DNA of 7,122 nucleotides. Origin: an uncultured Fretibacterium sp. GTDB taxonomy: Bacteria; Synergistota; Synergistia; Synergistales; Aminobacteriaceae. Position 1 is the stretch's first letter. Each line of letters starts with the position of its first letter. The translations under genes were made by a program, and so were the position numbers. Location of the stretch: positions 1 to 7,122 of the forward strand of contig NZ_CALHIQ010000175.1 in assembly GCF_938030725.1 (NCBI RefSeq). The letters are read 5' to 3'. The notes beneath the pieces are model-generated. The model saw only the letters and a program-made list of their open reading frames with translations. It had not been told where the DNA came from and made no database searches. Shown in pieces: positions 1 through 4,037 of this stretch.

Positions 1-509
1 GGGCTGCCCTCCCTGGGCCGCGTTCGCAGGGCCACGTGGTGAGGGGCGTGGCCGGGGGTCGGGAGGACCTCGATCAGGCCGCCCGGGTCCTCCGAAAGGA
101 GCGGGGCGGCCAGCGGCTCCGGCTCCCCGTAGGCCAAAGCCACGTCCCCCAGCGTCCTCACCGAGGCGCTCCACAGCCGGTCCGGCCTCCGCAGGTGGGC
201 GAAGGCGCGGGGATGGGCCAGCACGCCGGCATGAGGCCACCGTCGGCAGAAGGCGCCAACGCCCCCCGCGTGGTCCAGGTGGATGTGGGTCAGCAGCACG
301 AGGTCCACGTCCTCCGTCAGGTGCTCCAGCGCCCCGTTCAGGAGGGGAATCGTGTTCGCCGGGCCGGGGTCGACGACGACGCGCCGCCCCAGGGCGTCCA
401 CGAAGAACCAGGAGGCGATGAACTGCCGGAAGCCCGGCATCCCCTGAGGCAGGTCGATCAGGAACAGCCCCTCGCCGAAGTCGAGGGTCGCGCCCGCCGC
501 CGCGGTCAT
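1..509 (-). CDS. MBL-fold metallo-hydrolase, C-terminus cut by window edge
   Basis: The frame is open from an ATG at 509 to the left edge, giving about 169 residues of a longer protein. It carries the metallo-beta-lactamase zinc signature THIHLDHAGG (H75, H77, D79, H80) after a strand ending VVVDPGP. A later TPGHAPHH stretch (H154) is the usual third metal-ligand site. Together these identify a di-metal hydrolase fold, typically active on thioesters, lactones, phosphodiesters or similar bonds. The sequence does not tell the substrate. There is no signal peptide, so it is probably cytoplasmic. The start codon overlaps the stop of the upstream L,D-transpeptidase as ATGA. An AGGAT Shine-Dalgarno sits six bases before the ATG, inside the upstream gene, so the two are probably translationally coupled. 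The remaining C-terminal ligands lie outside the window. Family call is confident; function is unknown. Confidence 0.88.
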   Translation of the reverse strand, partial: MTAAAGATLDFGEGLFLIDLPQGMPGFRQFIASWFFVDALGRRVVVDPGPANTIPLLNGALEHLTEDVDLVLLTHIHLDHAGGVGAFCRRWPHAGVLAHPRAFAHLRRPDRLWSASVRTLGDVALAYGEPEPLAAPLLSEDPGGLIEVLPTPGHAPHHVALRTRPREGS

Positions 510-1297
510 TTTTCTATCCTGACGATCATGTTGCGGTAGGCGTAGTTTTTGAGGTCCCGAATCTCGTCGTTGTTCATCCGGATGCAGCCCTCGGAGGCCA
601 TGGTCCCCAGGGAGTCCGGAGCGTGGGTGCCGTGGATGCCGATGCCCTTCCAGCCTCCCGTGTCCAGCCGGATGAACCAGGGGCCGTAAGCCCCCGCGAT
701 CTCGCCCTTGCCGTCGCCGAAGTCGTGCTTCCAGGCCGAGGCGTTTTCGATGGACAGGACGCGGAACTGCCCCTCCGGCGTGCGGTTGTCCCCAACGCGG
801 CGCTTGTTTCCGGGGTTCTTGCCAATCGCGACGTTGTAAGTCTTCACCAGGTCCCGCCCCCGATAGAGGGACAGCCGGTACTGCCCCTTGTTGATGAGAA
901 TCCAGTACTTCCCCGCGCCGCGGGGCGGCCGCAGGGCGCTGGGGGTCGGTGTCGGCTCCGTCATTTGGGGAGTTTCGTCCTCCGGCTCCTCCACCTCCGG
1001 CAGGACGGCCAACGGCTCCGAACTCGCGGCGCCGAGTGCCTCGTCCACAATGAGGGCGGGGACGTCCGGAGAACCCAGAGGAGCGCTCAGGGGAACCTCC
1101 GCCTCAGGGGCGGGCACGGGCCCGCTGCGGAGAAACTCCATCCCCAGGACGACGACTGCCGACGCTGCACCGCAGAACACGATGAGCCGCATCAGCGGAT
1201 GCATCCGACGCCGCGCCACCCAGCGGCCCTGCCCCTTGTCGATCCACGTGGTCCGCAGCGTCAAGAGGTCCTTTATAAACTCCAGAAAAGCGTTCAT
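506..1297 (-). CDS. Membrane-anchored L,D-transpeptidase (YkuD domain)
   Basis: This is a 263-residue protein. Residues 1-35 are a basic, partly helical cytoplasmic segment. Residues 36-56 are one hydrophobic membrane helix. Residues 57-128 form a Pro/Glu/Ala-rich linker, and residues 130-262 are a YkuD L,D-transpeptidase domain. The catalytic region reads IHGTHAPD then MASEGCIRM, with nucleophile Cys238, His222 and the following GCIR. Members of this family form 3-3 cross-links or attach proteins to peptidoglycan using a cysteine, and the topology here places the domain outside the cytoplasmic membrane. The residue before GC is Glu, where many members have His or Arg. I chose the ATG at 1297 because AGGGG lies six bases upstream. 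The ATG at 1303 abuts that motif, and a TTG at 1333 would extend the frame without a clear ribosome site. The gene has its own promoter and overlaps the downstream MBL hydrolase by ATGA. No LysM or other wall-binding domain is visible. Confidence 0.9.
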   Translation of the reverse strand: MNAFLEFIKDLLTLRTTWIDKGQGRWVARRRMHPLMRLIVFCGAASAVVVLGMEFLRSGPVPAPEAEVPLSAPLGSPDVPALIVDEALGAASSEPLAVLPEVEEPEDETPQMTEPTPTPSALRPPRGAGKYWILINKGQYRLSLYRGRDLVKTYNVAIGKNPGNKRRVGDNRTPEGQFRVLSIENASAWKHDFGDGKGEIAGAYGPWFIRLDTGGWKGIGIHGTHAPDSLGTMASEGCIRMNNDEIRDLKNYAYRNMIVRIEK

Positions 1298-1303
1298 TTC
1301 CAT

Positions 1304-1308
1304 CCCCT
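1304..1308 (-). promoter_or_regulatory. Ribosome binding site of the L,D-transpeptidase gene
   Basis: AGGGG on the minus strand ends six bases before the ATG at 1297. This spacing decides the start, because the alternative ATG at 1303 would directly touch it. Confidence 0.55.
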
Positions 1309-1331
1309 GATCGTTTGAAATGTCAGCGCCC

Positions 1332-1352
1332 AAAAGCGGCGGCCCGCCGCCG
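1332..1352 (-). other. Leader hairpin with T-run (possible attenuator or terminator)
   Basis: On the minus strand CGGCGG (1352-1347) pairs with CCGCCG (1342-1337) around a four-base loop CGGG, then C and four T residues. It lies between the predicted promoter (1366-1393) and the L,D-transpeptidase start. It could be a weak intrinsic terminator or attenuator in that leader, or a second terminator for the antiporter transcript. Short GC palindromes are common by chance in such GC-rich DNA, so this is tentative. Confidence 0.3.
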
Positions 1353-1365
1353 GTCGGACCTCAGA

Positions 1366-1393
1366 AGTATACCGCATCCGTCCCCGAAGTCCA
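1366..1393 (-). promoter_or_regulatory. Predicted sigma70-type promoter for the L,D-transpeptidase/MBL operon
   Basis: On the minus strand TGGACT (1393-1388) and TATACT (1371-1366) are separated by 16 bases. They match TTGACA at 4 of 6 and TATAAT at 5 of 6 positions. Transcription would start near 1359, giving a leader of about 60 bases. The AT-rich -10 stands out from the surrounding GC-rich sequence. Confidence 0.55.
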
Positions 1394-1398
1394 CGGGC

Positions 1399-1420
1399 AA
1401 AAAGCGGGCCGGGCGGCCGC
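1399..1420 (-). terminator. Probable intrinsic terminator after the antiporter gene
   Basis: Eight bases past the antiporter stop, GCGG (1420-1417) can pair with CCGC (1407-1404), with two more inner C-G pairs past a one-base bulge and a four-base loop. Five T residues follow directly. The stem is short but entirely G/C, and the location between two transcription units is right. This is weaker than a textbook terminator. Confidence 0.4.
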
Positions 1421-1427
1421 GAACGGG

Positions 1428-2933
1428 TCACTCGAAGGAGTCCGAGTGGAGGTCCTGGGGGGCGTCGCCCCTCTCGGTCAGGGCCTGCTCCACCGAGGAC
1501 AGCCGGGCCCGCTCGCCGAAGATCAGGAGCGTGTCCCCCGCTTCGAGCTGCGTGCCGCCCTTGGGGATGAGGAAGCGGGAACCGCGGTTGATCAGGAGGA
1601 TCGTCACGCCCTCCGGGAACTTCAGCTCACTCACCGTGCTGCCGATGACCGCCGCGTCCGGCAGGATGTCCACCTCCCGCGTCTCGTCGCTGCCGCTGCC
1701 GGGGGTGCGGTCGAAGGAGAGGGGGTAGGAGGGGGCGACCCGGACCGTCGCGTCCAGCCCCAGCCACCGGGCGACCGTCGCCAGGGTCTTGCCCTGCAAG
1801 ATGACGGAGGTCAGCACGACGAAGAAGATCAGGTTGAACATGAAGCGCGCCTGGGGGTGCCCCTCCGTCAGAGGGTACGTGGCCAGGATGATGGGCACGG
1901 CCCCCCTCAGGCCCGTCCAACTGACGAAGAGCTTCTCCCGAAAGCTGCTGTCGCTGAGGGCGGAGCACAGGAACACCGCTGCCGGCCGGGCGACGAACAT
2001 CAAGAAGGCCGACACCAGGAGCCCCAGCCCGATGACGGACCGGTTGATCAGCTCCACGGGGTTGACCAGGAGCCCCAGCACCAGGAACATCACGATCTGC
2101 ATCAGCCAGGCGAAGCCCTCGTGGAAGCGCTGCAGGCTGTACTTGTAGAGGAAGTCCTGCCCTCCCATCACGATGCCGCAGACGTAGACGGCCAGGTAGC
2201 CGTTGCCGTTCACGCTGTTGGCCAGGCCGAAGGTGAAGAGCACGATGCTGATGCCCCACACGGGGTAAAGGGCCTCGTTCTCCACCCGCAGCCGTTCGAT
2301 CATCGTGCAGGAAAGGCGCCCCATCATCCAGCCCACGGCGCCGCCCGCCACCATCTGCACCACGAAGTTCGCGGCCAGTTGGGCGACGGGGACGCTGTCG
2401 CTGGTCAGCCACTTCAGAGCGGTGATGGTGAGGAACACGGCCATGGGGTCGTTGCTGCCGGACTCAAACTCCAAAAGCGGCTTGAGCTTCCCCTTCACCC
2501 CGACCTTCTGGGTCCTCAGGATGGAGAACACCGCGGCCGCGTCCGTCGAGGAGATGATCGCCCCCAGCAGGAAGGCGTCCTTGAAGGAGAAGCGGGGCAG
2601 GCAGGCCAGGGGCAGGGCCATGAAGAGCGCCGTCAGGAACACGCCGAGCGTCGAGAGCACCAGCCCCTGCTGCACGATGGGGCGCACGTCGTCCCACTGC
2701 GTGTCGAATCCGCCGGAGAACAGGATGAAGGCCAGGGCGAAGGTGCCGATGGAGTTCGTCGTCACCGCGTCGTCAAACTGCAGCCCCCCCGGCCCGTTCT
2801 CCCCCGCCAGCATGCCGATGGCCAGGAACAGGATGAGCCCCGGCATCTTGATGCGCTCCGAGAGCGTGCCCGCAACGAGGCTCAGGAAGAAGAGAAGCCC
2901 CGCCACGAGGAAGGGGTCCACGTACTCCAGCAA
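1428..2933 (-). CDS. nhaP2: K+/H+ antiporter, CPA1 NhaP2/CvrA type with C-terminal TrkA-C domain
   Basis: This 501-residue inner-membrane protein has about a dozen hydrophobic segments over residues 5-390, then a soluble tail. CPA1 hallmarks are visible: FLAIGMLAGENG near 36-47, TD at 130-131 in SSTDAAAVFSIL, ND at 161-162 in ESGSNDPMAVF (expected ion-binding site), and WTGLRGAVP at 339-347. Residues 420-488 resemble a TrkA-C/RCK-C ligand-binding domain, ending with the typical AGDTLLIFGE. The combination is that of NhaP2/CvrA antiporters, which exchange cytoplasmic K+ (or Na+) for protons. Enterobacterial relatives carry a further C-terminal CorC-like domain that is absent here, so this is a shorter form. 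The start is TTG at 2933, directly after the larE stop (TGATTG). It is supported by AAAGGAG eight bases upstream and by N-terminal similarity to the family. Co-transcription and coupling with larE are likely. Ion specificity is inferred from family, not seen. Confidence 0.9.
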   Translation of the reverse strand: MLEYVDPFLVAGLLFFLSLVAGTLSERIKMPGLILFLAIGMLAGENGPGGLQFDDAVTTNSIGTFALAFILFSGGFDTQWDDVRPIVQQGLVLSTLGVFLTALFMALPLACLPRFSFKDAFLLGAIISSTDAAAVFSILRTQKVGVKGKLKPLLEFESGSNDPMAVFLTITALKWLTSDSVPVAQLAANFVVQMVAGGAVGWMMGRLSCTMIERLRVENEALYPVWGISIVLFTFGLANSVNGNGYLAVYVCGIVMGGQDFLYKYSLQRFHEGFAWLMQIVMFLVLGLLVNPVELINRSVIGLGLLVSAFLMFVARPAAVFLCSALSDSSFREKLFVSWTGLRGAVPIILATYPLTEGHPQARFMFNLIFFVVLTSVILQGKTLATVARWLGLDATVRVAPSYPLSFDRTPGSGSDETREVDILPDAAVIGSTVSELKFPEGVTILLINRGSRFLIPKGGTQLEAGDTLLIFGERARLSSVEQALTERGDAPQDLHSDSFE

Positions 2934-3833
2934 TCAAAACACTCCTTTCGTCCCAACCGCTCCCGCCGTTTCGGCAGGGGCCTGAACGTCCTTCGCCGTG
3001 CCCTGGTCCAACGCCTCGTTCAGGCTCCCCATGCGATAGCCCGCGAGGTCCAGCGTCACGTAGCGGAACCCGGCCGCCCTCAGGGCCTCCGTCACGGCCT
3101 CCCGCCGCGCCAGGACGCGGGGAAGGTCCTCGCACTCCGCCTCGACGCGCGCCAGGTCGCCGTGAGCCCGCACGCGGAACTGCGCCGCGGGGGGCAGGAT
3201 GCCCGCCAAAAAGCGCTCCGCGGCCTCCACGCGCCTCAGCGCCTCCGCCGTCACCGGCTCCCCGTAGGGGATTCGGGAGGCCAGGCAGGCGCGCGCGGGC
3301 TTGTTCCACGTGAAGAGCCCCATCGCCCTCGCGGCGGCGCGGACCTCCGCCTTCGTTATCCCCGCCTCCAACATGGGGCTCCGCACGGAGCTGAACTCTG
3401 CAAGCGCCTTCATCCCCGGACGATAGTCCCTGAGGTCGTCCGCGTTCGCCCCGTCCAGCACCCAGGGGATGCCGCGCTCCGCGGCCCAGCGGACGACGGC
3501 CTCGAGGCGCATCCTCTTGCAGAGGTAGCACCGGTCCCGCGGGTTGGCGACGAAGCCCGCGTCCTCCAGCTCGTCCATTGGAAGCACCTCGTGTCGGATG
3601 CCCACCTGCGCGGCCAGCCGCCCGGCGTCGGCCCGCTCGTCGGCGGACAGGAGCGGGGACTCGATCGTCACGGCCACGGCGCGCCGGCCCAGCGCCTCGT
3701 GGGCCAGCACCGCGAGGAGCGAGCTGTCCACGCCGCCCGACAGCGCCACAGCGACGTCGCCCATCGCCTCCAGAAGCCGGCGAACTTCAAGCAGCCGCTC
3801 CTCCACCTCGGATTCCAGGTCCGTCCCCTCCAT
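2934..3833 (-). CDS. larE: LarE, ATP-dependent sacrificial sulfur transferase
   Basis: This is a 299-residue cytoplasmic protein of the PP-loop ATPase superfamily. The ATP pyrophosphatase loop SGGVDSS is at 32-38. RCYLCK follows at 101-106, LDGANADDLRDYRPG at 126-140, then KPARACLASRIPYGEP at 178-193 and DLAGYRMGSLNEAL at 262-275. This order is diagnostic of LarE, which adenylates and thiolates the pyridinium precursor made by LarB, before nickel insertion by LarC, to make the NPN cofactor of LarA-type racemases. Cys183 in the ACLASR motif appears to correspond to the cysteine that some LarE proteins sacrifice as sulfur donor. Cys102 and Cys105 could, with it, form the three-cysteine set of cluster-binding LarE forms (inference). 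Residues 276-299 are an Ala/Gly/Thr-rich tail beyond the conserved end. larA, larB and larC are not in the window. The ATG at 3833 is the only good start, though its ribosome site is weak. Confidence 0.92.
   Translation of the reverse strand: MEGTDLESEVEERLLEVRRLLEAMGDVAVALSGGVDSSLLAVLAHEALGRRAVAVTIESPLLSADERADAGRLAAQVGIRHEVLPMDELEDAGFVANPRDRCYLCKRMRLEAVVRWAAERGIPWVLDGANADDLRDYRPGMKALAEFSSVRSPMLEAGITKAEVRAAARAMGLFTWNKPARACLASRIPYGEPVTAEALRRVEAAERFLAGILPPAAQFRVRAHGDLARVEAECEDLPRVLARREAVTEALRAAGFRYVTLDLAGYRMGSLNEALDQGTAKDVQAPAETAGAVGTKGVF
2942..2948 (-). promoter_or_regulatory. Strong ribosome binding site for the antiporter, inside the end of larE
   Basis: AAAGGAG on the minus strand lies within the last codons of larE, eight bases before a TTG codon at 2933. 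It is the best Shine-Dalgarno in the window and is the main reason to accept the rare TTG start that immediately follows the larE stop codon. Confidence 0.7.
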
Positions 3834-3856
3834 TCGTCGTTTGAAACATATCCTTT

Positions 3857-3885
3857 ACCATAAAAAAACGCCCGCACAAAATCAA
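3857..3885 (-). promoter_or_regulatory. Possible promoter of the larE-antiporter operon
   Basis: On the minus strand TTGATT (3885-3880) and TATGGT (3862-3857) are 17 bases apart, each matching its sigma70 consensus at 4 of 6 positions. The spacer contains a run of seven T. Transcription would begin near 3850, only about 16 bases before the larE ATG. The leader would therefore be very short and would lack a clear Shine-Dalgarno. A start site further upstream is possible. Confidence 0.35.
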
Positions 3886-3958
3886 CCGCCAAGACACGGA
3901 ATAAGGACAAAAGGCGTGGGCGGAGGCCGATCGGCTTCGTGCCGCTCCGTGCCTCCCT
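3880..3958. repeat. Degenerate inverted-repeat-like intergenic element
   Basis: The left part reads AACCGCCAAGACACGGA (from 3884) and the right part contains CGTGCC twice within 16 bases (3939-3944 and 3949-3954). CACGGA at 3895-3900 faces its complement TCCGTG at 3946-3951. Short CACGGAG/CGAAG-type units of this kind occur as dispersed intergenic repeats in many bacteria, and this looks like a worn copy. Only one copy is present here, so repeat status cannot be shown from the window. Confidence 0.25.
3923..3938. other. Palindrome in the divergent intergenic region
   Basis: GCCGATCGGC at 3926-3935 is a perfect ten-base palindrome. Outer pairs, one of them G-T, extend it to 16 bases. It lies between the larE and alaS promoters. 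It could be an operator for a dimeric regulator or part of the decayed repeat. No regulator gene is adjacent, so this remains a description only. Confidence 0.3.
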
Positions 3959-3973
3959 AAACGCCGTCAGGCT

Positions 3974-3982
3974 TGATATAAT
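3974..3982 (+). promoter_or_regulatory. Extended -10 promoter of alaS
   Basis: TGATATAAT is a perfect extended -10 (TG, one base, TATAAT) in otherwise GC-rich DNA. The hexamer 17 bases upstream (TCCCTA) does not resemble TTGACA, so the promoter probably relies on the extended -10. Transcription would start near 3989, leaving a leader of about 49 bases before the alaS ATG. Confidence 0.7.
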
Positions 3983-3995
3983 GTTGAGATCATTT

Positions 3996-4016
3996 CGAGC
4001 GGCCCGGCGCCGCACG
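3996..4016 (+). other. Hairpin in the alaS leader
   Basis: GCGGC (3999-4003) pairs with GCCGC (4009-4013) around a five-base loop. Two further C-G pairs lie outside an A-A mismatch. The structure would sit near the 5' end of the predicted alaS mRNA, seven bases ahead of the ribosome site. It may stabilise the mRNA or affect initiation. It is not followed closely enough by the T-run (4029-4035) to be a normal terminator. Confidence 0.35.
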
Positions 4017-4023
4017 TCAGGAA

Positions 4024-4028
4024 AGAGG
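4024..4028 (+). promoter_or_regulatory. Ribosome binding site of alaS with a T7 spacer
   Basis: AGAGG ends nine bases before the ATG at 4038. The spacer consists of seven T residues followed by GA. The A/T-rich spacer keeps the initiation site unstructured and contrasts with the GC-rich surroundings. Confidence 0.6.
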
Positions 4029-4037
4029 TTTTTTTGA

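Noticed and set aside
36..539. Plus-strand open frame of 167 codons
   Set aside because: It is opposite the MBL hydrolase, whose metal-binding motifs prove the minus-strand reading.
1298..1333. Upstream TTG start for the L,D-transpeptidase
   Set aside because: It would add 12 residues without a clear ribosome site and would start within the leader hairpin. The ATG at 1297 has AGGGG at good spacing.
2934..3833. Alternative PP-loop identities (QueC, GuaA, TilS, asparagine synthetase)
   Set aside because: The RCYLCK, KPARACLASR and GYRMGSLNEAL motifs in this order fit LarE and not those families.
1320..3863. Open frame of 847 codons on the plus strand
   Set aside because: It runs antisense across the antiporter and larE. 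Its product is rich in His, Gln, Gly and Arg with no recognisable domain, as expected for the shadow frame of GC-rich genes.
3834..4037. T-box or other large riboswitch upstream of alaS
   Set aside because: The leader from the predicted start site is only about 49 bases, too short for a T-box, and no T-box consensus is visible.
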